Shown one piece after another: positions 31,640-40,666 of a stretch of DNA of 53,503 nt. The stretch comes from Oscillospiraceae bacterium (lineage in GTDB: Bacteria; Bacillota; Clostridia; Oscillospirales; Acutalibacteraceae): NCBI GenBank assembly GCA_902762875.1, contig CACWPS010000012.1:1-53503 (forward strand), read 5' to 3'. Each line of letters begins with the position of its first letter. The first letter of the stretch is position 1. The position numbers were made by a program, and so were the translations under genes. The notes under the pieces were generated by a model. It was not told where the DNA came from. It did no database searches and worked only from the letters and a program-made list of their open reading frames with translations.

Positions 31640-31915
31640 TCAGTCTTCTGTAATACCGTTTTCCCTCATTGTCCTTAAAAATACATCAATATCGCCGAGT
31701 GCTAAAACGGTGGAAATATCAAAATTATCTAAGAGCGCATTTAACATCTCGGTCTTTGTAACATCCTTTTCCTTAAGCAAATTCCAGAGAAAAAGGGCGG
31801 TTTCGGTAAGGACGATTGTATTTTCAAGCTCGCCGTTATCCGATACAACAGTATACTGCCCTTCAAAGTTTTTCAGGCTGAAGCCTTCTTTAATACGCAC
31901 AAATAGCACCCCCAC
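31640..31915 (-). CDS. PqqD-family protein (RiPP recognition element fold)
   Basis: The 91-aa protein shows the PqqD pattern: VRIKEGFSLKNFEGQYTVV, then IVLTETALFLWNLLKE and an LLDNFDISTVLALGDIDVFLRTMRENG end. PqqD-type domains bind leader peptides of RiPP precursors for modifying enzymes. No precursor or radical SAM enzyme is adjacent. It heads the operon with the ABC exporter and the ABC-F gene. The start is the ORF's ATG; no strong SD was seen. Confidence 0.78.
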   Translation of the reverse strand: MGVLFVRIKEGFSLKNFEGQYTVVSDNGELENTIVLTETALFLWNLLKEKDVTKTEMLNALLDNFDISTVLALGDIDVFLRTMRENGITED

Positions 31916-31936
31916 TTGTTAATAAAAGGTAAATTT

Positions 31937-31989
31937 ATTATATACTAAAACAAAAAATATTGCAAGTGCAATACATTTAGGTGTATAAT
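31937..31989. promoter_or_regulatory. Divergent promoters sharing one palindromic -35
   Basis: TTGCAA (31960-31965) reads the same on both strands. Minus strand: TTGCAA-17-TATAAT (-10 at 31937-31942), driving pqqD. Plus strand: TTGCAA-18-TATAAT (31984-31989), driving the DUF6106-like gene. The -35 lies in TTGCAAGTGCAA. Confidence 0.75.
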
Positions 31990-32022
31990 GTATACATATT
32001 AATCATTCTGAGGAGTTATGAC

Positions 32023-32535
32023 ATGGATACTTTTTTTGAGCAGATAATCTCGATTAAAAAAACAGGTGAAACCGTTGCGGCGCTTATAGGCATTTGGCTT
32101 GCGGCCTTTGTTGTTTGCTTTTTGCTTTTCTTTACAGGATTCTTCGATATGCTTACATTTTTGCTTATTGCAGGCGTACTTTACGGCGCATTTAAGCTTT
32201 CCGGCCTTTTAAATATAGAGTACGAATATATTGTAACCAACGGAATAATGGATATTGATAAAATAACGAACAAAAGCTCCAGAAAGCGTGTGCTTTCCTT
32301 TGAGCTTCAAACCGTTTCAAGGATAGAAAAATATAATCCGTCTCTCTTAAATTCGGTAAATTCCAAGGATGTGCTTATCGCCTGCAATCAAGACGATAAG
32401 GACGCTTACCTTATGGTTTCCTCTACCGAGGGCAAGGGTACTAATTACCTTGTTTTCGCCCCTGATGAGCGTTTGCGCTCGGCTGTTGTAAAGTTTGTGC
32501 CTATGTTTGTTGCAAACAGTGCGTTTAAGGACTGA
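32023..32535 (+). CDS. DUF6106-like membrane protein
   Basis: The 170-aa protein has two membrane helices (about residues 18-65) and a cytoplasmic beta-rich part with EYEYIVTNGIMDIDKI, typical of DUF6106 / PH-like proteins of Clostridia. Function unknown. ATG 32023 is chosen because GAGGAG lies 7 bases upstream; the longer frame starts at the promoter. nnr follows after 7 bases. Confidence 0.75.
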   Translation: MDTFFEQIISIKKTGETVAALIGIWLAAFVVCFLLFFTGFFDMLTFLLIAGVLYGAFKLSGLLNIEYEYIVTNGIMDIDKITNKSSRKRVLSFELQTVSRIEKYNPSLLNSVNSKDVLIACNQDDKDAYLMVSSTEGKGTNYLVFAPDERLRSAVVKFVPMFVANSAFKD

Positions 32536-32542
32536 GAAAGTT

Positions 32543-33991
32543 ATGAAAATACTTACAACCGATTTAATAAGAAGGTCGGAGGAGAGCGCCGTAAAAAGCG
32601 GCGCTTTTTCCTTAAGGGACTTAATGTTCCGTGCGGGTAAAGCGGCGGCGGAAATAATAATGCAAAAATACGACTGCCGAAACAAAAAAATAACCGTTGT
32701 ATGCGGCAGAGGCAACAACGGCGGTGACGGCTGTGTAATTGCGGGAATTTTAGCCGAAAACGGAGCTCGGGTTACGGTTTGTACTCCATTAGGCTTGCCT
32801 GCAACCGATAATGCGGAGTATTATTATAATAAGCTAAAATTTGTAACCAAAACCGATACCTTTTCACCTGATGCCGATATTATTATAGACGCTGTTTTCG
32901 GTATTGGCCTAAATCGTTCACCCGACGAAAAAACCTTAGAGCTTATAAAGGCGATAAACCGCACAGATGCGGTAAGAATTGCGGTGGATATTCCAAGCGG
33001 AGTTGAGGCGGACAGCGGTAAGGTATTAGGGACGGCGGTTAATGCCGACCTTACTATAACCTTTATCGCCCTAAAGCCCTGCTTTGTACTGCCCGACGGC
33101 TCCGATTACTGCGGTGAAACAGTTGTCGCTGATATAGGCGCACCCCCCGTAGGTTACAGCTTTCTTACAACCGAAAAGCCAATATTTAAAAAGCGCAGGC
33201 ACAACTCCCACAAGGGTACATTTGGCACAGGGCTTATGCTTTGCGGCAGCTACGGTATGGCGGGGGCGGCAGTTCTTGCGGCAAGGGCGGCGGCAAGAAG
33301 CGGAATAGGCATAGTAAAAGCGGTGCTTTGCGATAATATTTACTATCCCTTTACCGTATCGGTGCCCGAGGCGGTCTGCGTTCCGATTAAGCCCAATAGT
33401 AAAGGCACACTCTGCCCTGATAATCTTAATTTAACGGAGCTTTTAAAGGGCTGTACTGCGGTGCTTATAGGCTGTGGAATGGGCAACAACGGGGACACCG
33501 CACGGCTTGTAAAGGAGCTTTTAGAAACCTCGGAAATTCCTGTTGTTATAGATGCAGATGGCATAAATGCACTATCGGACGGCATAGATATTATAAAGAA
33601 AAGCAAGGCTCCTGTAATTCTTACTCCCCACCCCGGCGAAATGGCAAGGCTTTGTTCGATAAGCATTTCCGAGGTAGAGGAAAACCGAGTGGAAATCGCC
33701 AAGGACTTTGCCGTTAAATACGGCTGTGTGCTGGTGCTTAAGGGTGCAAATACCATTGTTGCCACCCCGTCAGGTGAAGTGTACTTTAATATGACGGGTA
33801 ACCCGGGTATGTCCACAGGCGGCAGCGGTGATGCGCTTGCAGGCATTACCCTTTCCCTGTTAGCCCAAGGCTTTAATGCGGAAGATGCGGCAAAGGCGGC
33901 GGTTTATCTTCATGGCGAGGCGGGCGACAAAGCCACGGCCAAGCACGGCGAGCGGGGTATGCTACCCACCGATTTAATTGAGGAGCTTTAG
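32543..33991 (+). CDS. nnr: Bifunctional NAD(P)H-hydrate epimerase/dehydratase
   Basis: The 482-aa protein joins an N-terminal epimerase (NnrE: VVCGRGNNGGDGCVIA, VDIPSGV) to a C-terminal ADP-dependent dehydratase (NnrD: GTFGTGLMLCGSYGMAGAA, LTPHPGEMARL, NPGMSTGGSGDALAG). It repairs hydrated NAD(P)H. Start at ATG 32543; the upstream part of the longer frame overlaps the previous gene. Length is normal for the fusion. Confidence 0.94.
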   Translation: MKILTTDLIRRSEESAVKSGAFSLRDLMFRAGKAAAEIIMQKYDCRNKKITVVCGRGNNGGDGCVIAGILAENGARVTVCTPLGLPATDNAEYYYNKLKFVTKTDTFSPDADIIIDAVFGIGLNRSPDEKTLELIKAINRTDAVRIAVDIPSGVEADSGKVLGTAVNADLTITFIALKPCFVLPDGSDYCGETVVADIGAPPVGYSFLTTEKPIFKKRRHNSHKGTFGTGLMLCGSYGMAGAAVLAARAAARSGIGIVKAVLCDNIYYPFTVSVPEAVCVPIKPNSKGTLCPDNLNLTELLKGCTAVLIGCGMGNNGDTARLVKELLETSEIPVVIDADGINALSDGIDIIKKSKAPVILTPHPGEMARLCSISISEVEENRVEIAKDFAVKYGCVLVLKGANTIVATPSGEVYFNMTGNPGMSTGGSGDALAGITLSLLAQGFNAEDAAKAAVYLHGEAGDKATAKHGERGMLPTDLIEEL

Positions 33992-34016
33992 TTTATTCCG
34001 ATAGGAGTGCTTAAGC

Positions 34017-34520
34017 TTGAAAAAAATAATATCGGTTTTGTTATTTTCAGTTTTGTTTCTTTGCGCCTGCAAAGAAAGCAAAGTAAATATAACACCTGTT
34101 ACAATGGGTATTTCCTTTACAGCCGAGCTTACATATTACAACGAATGCTACGAAGCAAATGTCACGGTAGCAAATAACGGCGAAACCGATATGGAAATAA
34201 CCTCCCCCGATACAATAAAGGGGCTTATGTTTCACTTTAACGGCGATAGTGTTACGGCTGAGTATTCGGGGCTGGAATATAAGGCGGATTTTAAGTCCCT
34301 TCCCGAGGGCGTATGCTGTGCAAAGCTTTACGAGATATTAAAGGACACCTTTAATGAAGACACAACAGTAACCTTAGAGGGAGACAGTTATTATATTGTG
34401 CGTGACAGCGAGAATTTAAGCTATAAGCTATACCTCGGAGCTACGGGACTGCCAATCTCCGCCGAGGAAAAAAGCACAGGCTTTACGGTTAATTTTAAAA
34501 ATGTGACGATATTGAACTGA
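34017..34520 (+). CDS. Putative lipoprotein (167 aa)
   Basis: A signal peptide ends in LFLCAC, a lipobox with Cys17-19 region. The mature part is beta-rich without a recognised family (ELTYYNECYEANVTVANNGE). It begins with TTG 34017; AGGAG is 9 bases upstream. It should be tethered to the outer face of the membrane. It follows nnr by 25 bases and is probably co-transcribed. Confidence 0.7.
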   Translation: MKKIISVLLFSVLFLCACKESKVNITPVTMGISFTAELTYYNECYEANVTVANNGETDMEITSPDTIKGLMFHFNGDSVTAEYSGLEYKADFKSLPEGVCCAKLYEILKDTFNEDTTVTLEGDSYYIVRDSENLSYKLYLGATGLPISAEEKSTGFTVNFKNVTILN

Positions 34521-34526
34521 TAAAAA

Positions 34527-34890
34527 GCCTCCCTTGTGTAAAGGGAGGGGGACCGCCTGCGCCCCTTGCCTAAAGGGGAGAGGGCCGACCGTTAGGTTGG
34601 CGAGGGGATTTTAGCGGTGGAGGGATTGTTATTTTGCAATTTTAGCACTTTAACATCCTTTATCCTTTGACAATCCCTCAGTCACTGCGTGACAGCGTCT
34701 CTCCTGTCGGCTCGGCAGTTGAGAGGTGGCACGGCTTTGCCGTGACGGAGGGAGAGAAAACGCTTTAATAGAGGATTTTCTGACTACCCCTCAGTCTGCT
34801 TCGCAGACAGCTCCCCTGACAAGGGGAGCCGAAAACAGGCTTTTTCGACACTCTCAGCTCCCTTTACACAAGGGAGCCTTTGTTTTGTGC
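34527..34890. repeat. Nested palindromic repeats D
   Basis: The outer pair CTCCCTTGTGTAAAGGGAG (34530-34548) and CTCCCTTTACACAAGGGAG (34857-34875) enclose at least two other units. One, with GCCTAAAGGGGAGAGGG and GTTAGGTTGGCGAGGGG, is the inverse of the core of MITE copy B. The other, with GCACGGCTTTGCCGTG and ACGGAGGGAGAG, matches copy A. No ORF in 34521-34930. Confidence 0.75.
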
Positions 34891-34930
34891 GGTTCTCTAA
34901 AAAATTACGAACTCCGCCCTACGGTGTTAA

Positions 34931-35854
34931 TTATTTCAGCTTTTCTATCGGTAGCCAAATTTCAATGTATCTCTTTTCTTTCTGGTTTTTCGGGAACCAA
35001 TAATAAACTGATATTTCGGGCGCTTCGGCAATTTCAAAATCATTTGCAGGCAGCCACTCCGATACAATCCGTTTTCTGATGTCCATATAGTCTTTAACGG
35101 GATGCGGCTGATTTTCGGTTGTAAAAATGGCATAAGTTTGTTTTGGAACGGTTATATTTTCAAAGCCGAAAGCTTCCATACATTCAATTCCTGTAACTTC
35201 TTTATTGTACATATTTTCCCGTTCGTATTTTTCAAGCTCGGCTACATAATAAAAATCATATCCATCGTCATCAATATTGGTGATAAGACACACATCCGTA
35301 CCCGTATCACCCGACGCTCCCTTTGCACCGCGCAAAAGCCATTGCTTTGCCCTCGTTGTCACAAACAAATTACCTTCCTGTTTCTCTCGATTCTCCCCAT
35401 ACGGTACACCTTTGAAATGAGCCTTGTATCCTGTAAGTATCATTTCGGGTTTTTGTTCAATTCTGTAATTCATAGCTTTACCGCCTTCCAAAGAAAATTT
35501 TAGTACAAGGCGGGAAAAGGACTTGAGATTACTGCCGTTATTGCGAGCCTGAGACGGCAATATACCGTGAAACTGCTTAAATGCTTTTGCAAAGCTGTCC
35601 GGACTTTCATAGCCATATTTCAGTGCTACATCAATAACCTTTGCTGTCCCTGTTGCAAGCTCCGTGCCGGCAAGCGACAGTCTGCGATTACGGATATATT
35701 CCCCCATTGTGAATCCGCAAAGAATACTGAACACACGCTGAAAATGATAGCTCGATGAAAAGCTTTGGGCGGCAACCGTATCGTAGTCAATTACTTTCGT
35801 CAGATTATCTTCGATATAGTCGATAGCCTTCTGCATTCCAACAATCCAGTCCAT
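34931..35854 (-). CDS. AraC-family regulator with GyrI-like effector domain
   Basis: The N-terminal AraC DNA-binding domain has two HTH units (IDYDTVAAQSFSSSYHFQRVFS; KVIDVALKYGYESPDSFAKAFKQFHG). The C-terminal half (about 140-307: PEMILTGYKAHFKGV, EAFGFENITVPKQTYAIFTT, ISVYYWFP) is a GyrI-like/SOUL-type small-molecule binding fold as in Rob and BltR-type regulators. Start ATG 35854 has GAAGGA upstream. The target is not evident from neighbours. Stand-alone gene. Confidence 0.88.
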   Translation of the reverse strand: MDWIVGMQKAIDYIEDNLTKVIDYDTVAAQSFSSSYHFQRVFSILCGFTMGEYIRNRRLSLAGTELATGTAKVIDVALKYGYESPDSFAKAFKQFHGILPSQARNNGSNLKSFSRLVLKFSLEGGKAMNYRIEQKPEMILTGYKAHFKGVPYGENREKQEGNLFVTTRAKQWLLRGAKGASGDTGTDVCLITNIDDDGYDFYYVAELEKYERENMYNKEVTGIECMEAFGFENITVPKQTYAIFTTENQPHPVKDYMDIRKRIVSEWLPANDFEIAEAPEISVYYWFPKNQKEKRYIEIWLPIEKLK

Positions 35855-35937
35855 ATTATCCTTCCCTGTCTGCCTATATTCTATCAAAAGACGAATTATA
35901 TTTCCCGATATTCCGTGCTGAGTACAGTCGGATAAAT

Positions 35938-36012
35938 TAAAACGGACGGGCAATGCCCGCCCCTACGGTGGTTAAATTGATTTTTCGTAGGGGCGACCAT
36001 CGGTCGTCCTGT
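35938..36012. repeat. Short repeat F
   Basis: GGACGGGCAATGCCCGCCC and GGGGCGACCATCGGTCGTCC are two hairpins facing each other around CGTAGGGG, a common intergenic motif pair. The first bases of the region are A+T-rich spacer. Confidence 0.6.
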
Positions 36013-36019
36013 CTAACAT

Positions 36020-36688
36020 CTAAATAAGATACAACCCCGACTCCAGCACAACAAAGCGGTTGTCCCCCACCTTTACATACTGCTTTACCGGTTCTTCGAA
36101 TTCTTCAAAATCGAAAACGCTGTAGGTTTCAAGGTTTACCTCGGTAAGCTTTGAAGAGCCCGCATTGCTTACCATAACCGTATCCCCCTCAACAAAAAGC
36201 CCCGACGGCTTACTGAAGGGGGATTTATTGCCCCCGATTCTAAGCTCCTCCCGCATTGTGGTAAGGTTGTAGCGAAGGAGCACATTACAGTCTGCAAAGC
36301 TTGCCCAAAGGGCATTTTTATAAAGGGCTATGTCGGTAGCATTACAGCCTCGGTATTTAAGCTCCCCCGTCCATACAGAAACTGCGTCCGCCCCTAAAAG
36401 TCTGGCAGTACCGTCCTGCGACAGCAAAAACACCTTGCCGTTGGGAAGAACTATGGATTTTTCGGTAATATAGTTATCGCACTGCATAGCAACCGACTTG
36501 TAATTATTTCCGAATTTAGTAAGCAGATATATGGTATTTACAATATCGGTAAATCTGCCGTTTTCAAAGGTAATCATTTTATAACCCACCAAGGCCTTTT
36601 CCTCGATAACATCCTTGCAATAGGAAAAAATTATACCTCCCGATGTGGGCAAAACCTCATAAACCTCGCCCGAAAAAACCTTTTTCAT
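36020..36688 (-). CDS. Hypothetical beta-rich (NHL/propeller-like) protein
   Basis: The 222-aa protein is made of short beta repeats (GKVFLLSQDGTARLLGADA, YKNALWASFADCNVLLRYNL, GDTVMVSNAGSSKLTEVNL) like NHL or WD-type blades, without a signal peptide. No family was recognised. It is the last gene of the murD-led operon, 16 bases after the Met-gamma-lyase-like gene. Confidence 0.6.
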   Translation of the reverse strand: MKKVFSGEVYEVLPTSGGIIFSYCKDVIEEKALVGYKMITFENGRFTDIVNTIYLLTKFGNNYKSVAMQCDNYITEKSIVLPNGKVFLLSQDGTARLLGADAVSVWTGELKYRGCNATDIALYKNALWASFADCNVLLRYNLTTMREELRIGGNKSPFSKPSGLFVEGDTVMVSNAGSSKLTEVNLETYSVFDFEEFEEPVKQYVKVGDNRFVVLESGLYLI

Positions 36689-36704
36689 CTATTTTCACTC
36701 CGTG

Positions 36705-37991
36705 TTAAATTCTGATTTTTCCTGCTTCAAGCATTTTTTGCGTCGCTAAAAGCACACCCGCACGGGCGCTGTGGAAGTTAAGTCCCCCCTGCATCCAGGC
36801 GGCATAGGGCTCTCTTAAAGGACCGTCTGCCGAAAGCTCTATTGAAGCGCCCAAGGTAAACGCCCCCGCCGCCATTATAACCTCGTCGGTATAACCGGGC
36901 ATTGCCCAAGGCTCGGGCACAACAAAGGAATCCACAGGTGCGCCCGACTGCATACCCTGACAAAATGCGATAAGCCCCTCTCTTGAGCCCAAGGTCACGC
37001 ATTGGATAATATCGCCCCGTTTTTCGGTGAACTTAGGCGCAACCTCAAAGCCTAAGCTCTCGAAAAGTGCAGATGCGTACACAGCAGTTTTAAGAGCCTC
37101 TCCCACAACATGGGGAGCCGAAAAAAGCCCCATATAAAGCTCACGGCTGTGGCCTAAGGTGGCGCCCACCTCTCTGCCGACTCCCGGGCAGGTAAGCCTT
37201 GCCGCGCACCTTTCCACAAGCTCTTTTTTGCCCGCAATATAGCCCCCTGTGGGCGCAATTCCCCCGCCGGGGTTTTTAATAAGGGAGCCTGCAATTATAT
37301 CTGCACCCACCTCGGTGGGCTCTTTTTTTTCAACAAATTCGCCGTAGCAGTTATCAACCATAATAACAGAATCGGGGGAAACCTCCCGCACAGCCTTGCA
37401 GAGCACTTCAATATCGTCAACAGTAAGGCTGGGTCTTGTGCTGTAGCCTCTGGAGCGCTGAATATACGCCATTTTATATTTGTTGGCTTTAAGCTCTGCT
37501 TTTATAGCGTCTATATCGGGTGTGCCGTCTGCCTTCAGCTCAACCTGTGCATACTCTACCCCGAAATCGGCTAACGAGCCGTCGGTCCTTTCATCAATTC
37601 CGAAAACGCCTGTGATAGTATCGTAGGGTCTTCCCGTAAGGCAGAGCACCCTGTCATTAGGTCTAAGTATTCCAAACAAAGCTACAGTTAAGGTATGGGT
37701 TCCCGAAACGAAATTATGGCGCATAAGTGCGTCCTCAGCCCCTAAAGCATCCGCCATAACCCTTTCTAAAATCTCCCGTCCTCTGTCGTCATAGCCGTAG
37801 CCCGTAGAGCCCGCCATAGACGATTCGCTGACGCCGTTTTTTATAAATGCAGAAAGTACCTTTAACTGATTATATTCGGTAACCTCATCAATTTCCTTAA
37901 AGCGTTCGCCGCATTTTTCGATGGTTTCCCCGTTTAATTTTAAAAGCCTTTCATCTATGTTAAAAAAGCTGTTTATGCTTGTTTGCACCAA
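36705..37991 (-). CDS. PLP-dependent methionine gamma-lyase-like (aluminium-resistance family) protein
   Basis: The 428-aa protein matches the Met_gamma_lyase family (PF06838): GSTGYGYDDRGRE, MRHNFVSGTHTL, VDNCYGEFVE and the PLP Lys in GSLIKNPGGGIAPTGGY. It is a cysteine/methionine-type fold-I PLP enzyme of uncertain substrate. It overlaps the GNAT gene by 19 bases. Length normal. Confidence 0.9.
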   Translation of the reverse strand: MVQTSINSFFNIDERLLKLNGETIEKCGERFKEIDEVTEYNQLKVLSAFIKNGVSESSMAGSTGYGYDDRGREILERVMADALGAEDALMRHNFVSGTHTLTVALFGILRPNDRVLCLTGRPYDTITGVFGIDERTDGSLADFGVEYAQVELKADGTPDIDAIKAELKANKYKMAYIQRSRGYSTRPSLTVDDIEVLCKAVREVSPDSVIMVDNCYGEFVEKKEPTEVGADIIAGSLIKNPGGGIAPTGGYIAGKKELVERCAARLTCPGVGREVGATLGHSRELYMGLFSAPHVVGEALKTAVYASALFESLGFEVAPKFTEKRGDIIQCVTLGSREGLIAFCQGMQSGAPVDSFVVPEPWAMPGYTDEVIMAAGAFTLGASIELSADGPLREPYAAWMQGGLNFHSARAGVLLATQKMLEAGKIRI

Positions 37992-38656
37992 TATCCCGCC
38001 TTGTATAATTTTTTAAATCCGTTTTTTTCGTAAAATCCTATTAAATTTTCTTCACAGCAAAGAAGTAGCTCTCTGCCGTAATTTTTCTGCAAAATCGCCT
38101 TTAAAGCTACCGTTCCGAGCCCCTTTTCACGGCTTACAATTCCGTTTAACAGGGCGTAATCCCCCGTGTGAAAGGAGACTGCGGCGCATTTGTCCCTTAT
38201 GGCAAAATAATCCCCGAGCCCTCTGTTTAACCGTCTGCAAAGGTCTACCGCAAAATACGGGTATTCGGGCAGGGAAAATTCCTTGACATTTAAAATATCG
38301 TAAATTTCCCGGCTTTTAAGGCTGTCGCCTAAGGTCTCCCCTAAAATATCCGCTTTACGGGACATAACATACACCGAATGAACACCCTTTAGTCCTATTC
38401 TTTCCAAAACCTTAAGACTTCCAAAAATAGTCCCTGGCGAAATTACCGAAATAAATTCTTTTATTTCATCGGTGTCGCCCTTTTCGCAGAATACAGTCAT
38501 ATCTCCGCCCGCAAGGGAAAAATAAGCCTTACCGCCGTCCTGTTCCCAAAAAAGCACATCCTTATCGTCCTTATAACAGTCGAAAAGGCATTTTAGCCTT
38601 ATATACTCAGCGCTTGGAAAGCTTGCCTCGGGCAGAGTATTTATAAGGGTAATCAT
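37973..38656 (-). CDS. GNAT-family N-acetyltransferase-like protein
   Basis: The 227-aa protein has a degenerate N-terminal half and a C-terminal GNAT core (GLGTVALKAILQKNYGRELLLCCEENLIGFYEKNGF), where GLG is the CoA loop and FYEKNGF the usual end. Start ATG 38656 overlaps the upstream peptidase stop (ATGA). The substrate is unknown. Confidence 0.75.
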   Translation of the reverse strand: MITLINTLPEASFPSAEYIRLKCLFDCYKDDKDVLFWEQDGGKAYFSLAGGDMTVFCEKGDTDEIKEFISVISPGTIFGSLKVLERIGLKGVHSVYVMSRKADILGETLGDSLKSREIYDILNVKEFSLPEYPYFAVDLCRRLNRGLGDYFAIRDKCAAVSFHTGDYALLNGIVSREKGLGTVALKAILQKNYGRELLLCCEENLIGFYEKNGFKKLYKAGYWCKQA

Positions 38657-39660
38657 TGAATTTCGCCTGAGCAGATGCCCTTTATCATATATTCTGCGAG
38701 CCTTGCCGCATTTTTTATATCCTCTGCATCTGCAACACAAGAGGGGGAATGGATATACCTACAGGGCACCGAAATCGCAAGGGTTCTTACTCCCCCGCGG
38801 CTTAAATGCACGGCACCCGAGTTATTGCCCCCTGCGACCGCCGCCTTTGACTGACATTTTATTCCGCTTTTTAATGCCGCATTGTAATAATCTCGGTCAT
38901 ATACAGTCGCCCTGTCCATAAAGGAAACAGCGGGGCCCTCGCCTAAAAGGCAGACCCTTTTTGAGGTATCAACCCCTGCAATATCAGCGGCGGTGGTGGC
39001 CTCAAGGACTATTGCAGAATCAGGCTCTACCGTAAAGGCCGCCGCCTTAGCGCCTCTAAGCCCCACCTCTTCCTGAACCGAAAAGGTTGCATAGAAATCA
39101 TAGTCGCTGTCGGCCATTAAAAGGGAAATGAGGATTGCACAGCCCGCACGGTCATCAATGGCTTTTGCCTTGATTTTACTGCCCATTTGGGTGTATTCCC
39201 CGCAGATAACGGCACGGTCGCCTATACGGACAAGCTTTAATGCCTCTTCTTTGGAAGATGCACCTATATCTATATAAAGGCTATCCGCTTTGGGTAGCTT
39301 TTTGCGCTCCTCGGCAGAAATCAGGTGAATAGGCTTGCCCGTAATAACGCCGTTTATATTGCCAATCCTAACCCTTCTGAACATAAGCACAGCGGTATCA
39401 ATTCCCCCCACCGCCGAAAAACCTAAAAACCCGCCCGAGGTGACCGAGGTTATAATAAGCCCCACCTCGTCCATATGAGCGTCCACCATAAGCTTTTTAT
39501 TAGAGCGGTTTTTGCCCTTTTTAAAGGCGATAATACTGCCCAGCGGGTCTATTTTGTACTCACAATGCCCCTCTATTTTAGAAATTATATAATCCCTTAC
39601 CGAATTTTCCTCGCCCGAAACACCGTCAAGTGCGGTAAGTTCTCTTAAAATATCAAACAT
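38653..39660 (-). CDS. M42-family aminopeptidase (copy 1)
   Basis: The 335-aa protein has the M42 metal ligands: DAHMDEVG, AIDDRAG, QEEVGLRGA, LEATTA and RYIHSP. M42 enzymes are large cytoplasmic aminopeptidase assemblies using two metal ions. The start overlaps copy 2 by 8 bases. The two copies are clearly diverged. Confidence 0.9.
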   Translation of the reverse strand: MFDILRELTALDGVSGEENSVRDYIISKIEGHCEYKIDPLGSIIAFKKGKNRSNKKLMVDAHMDEVGLIITSVTSGGFLGFSAVGGIDTAVLMFRRVRIGNINGVITGKPIHLISAEERKKLPKADSLYIDIGASSKEEALKLVRIGDRAVICGEYTQMGSKIKAKAIDDRAGCAILISLLMADSDYDFYATFSVQEEVGLRGAKAAAFTVEPDSAIVLEATTAADIAGVDTSKRVCLLGEGPAVSFMDRATVYDRDYYNAALKSGIKCQSKAAVAGGNNSGAVHLSRGGVRTLAISVPCRYIHSPSCVADAEDIKNAARLAEYMIKGICSGEIQ

Positions 39661-40666
39661 TTAAAAGACCCCCTGACAAAATGTATTTTTCCAGCAGGTC
39701 GCAGACTGAATTAAGGTCCTGAAGGCTTAGTGTCTCAGCCTCGGTGTGCATATTTCTAAGGGGAATTGACAAAGTACATGTCTTAACCCCGCCACGGGAA
39801 ACCGAAATAACATCGGCATTAGTTCCCGTTTTACCGCCCATAGCCTCAAGCTGATATTTAATGCCGTTGTGCCGGGCTAAATTAATAAGCCTGTCCGACA
39901 AATCCCGGCAAAGCACGGGAGAAACGCCTATCATAGCGCCTCCTGTGAGTTTACCGCACTCGGTTTCGCTGATTCCTATGCCGTCCCCGAAGCTTACATC
40001 AACCGCTATCGCCTCATCGGCGTTTATATCAAAGGCGGCGGTTGTCGCCCCACGCATACCCAGCTCCTCGCCGTCGCTTAAAAGAAATGCTACACTTACA
40101 GGCAGCTCCTTGCCCGAAAGCCGACTTGCTACCTCTAAAAGGCAGGCAACCCCCGAGCGGTCGTCAAATGAGCGGCCTGTTACCAAATCGCCTGAAAGCG
40201 GGGTCGGTTTTGCCGAAAATGTAACATAATCCCCTACCGAGACAACCTCTCTTGCCTTGTCGCCAAGTCCCGTATCAAGCTTTATTTCCGCAATATCGGT
40301 ATACTCCGCTTCACCCTTTGCAAGGTGGGGCGGCGTACTGCAAAATACGGCGGGGATTTTTTCCTTACCGTGAACCGTGACCGCCCTTGCGGGGAGTGCT
40401 CTAATATCAATTCCCCCCGAATTTGAGACGGTTAAAAAGCCCTCGTTATCAACATCGGTCACTATCATACCAATCTGGTCTATATGTGCGTCCAGCAGTA
40501 CCGTGTAGTCGCTTTTACCCTTAATAAAACCTAAAACGCTTAAATTGCCGATACTTTTAACCTCGGCGTATTCGCTTAAAATTTCCTTAGCGTAGTCGCT
40601 CGCCTCGGTCACGGTGTCTATCGTGTCCCTTTCGGAGAGAGAAAACAAAATTTCCTTAATATCCAT
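39653..40666 (-). CDS. M42-family aminopeptidase (copy 2)
   Basis: The 337-aa protein has DAHIDQIG, SFDDRSG, DGEELGMRGA, AVDVSFGDG and RNMHTEAE, the same ligand set as copy 1 but with different surroundings, so the two likely differ in substrate or form mixed complexes. ATG 40666 overlaps the murD stop by one base. Confidence 0.9.
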   Translation of the reverse strand: MDIKEILFSLSERDTIDTVTEASDYAKEILSEYAEVKSIGNLSVLGFIKGKSDYTVLLDAHIDQIGMIVTDVDNEGFLTVSNSGGIDIRALPARAVTVHGKEKIPAVFCSTPPHLAKGEAEYTDIAEIKLDTGLGDKAREVVSVGDYVTFSAKPTPLSGDLVTGRSFDDRSGVACLLEVASRLSGKELPVSVAFLLSDGEELGMRGATTAAFDINADEAIAVDVSFGDGIGISETECGKLTGGAMIGVSPVLCRDLSDRLINLARHNGIKYQLEAMGGKTGTNADVISVSRGGVKTCTLSIPLRNMHTEAETLSLQDLNSVCDLLEKYILSGGLLNV

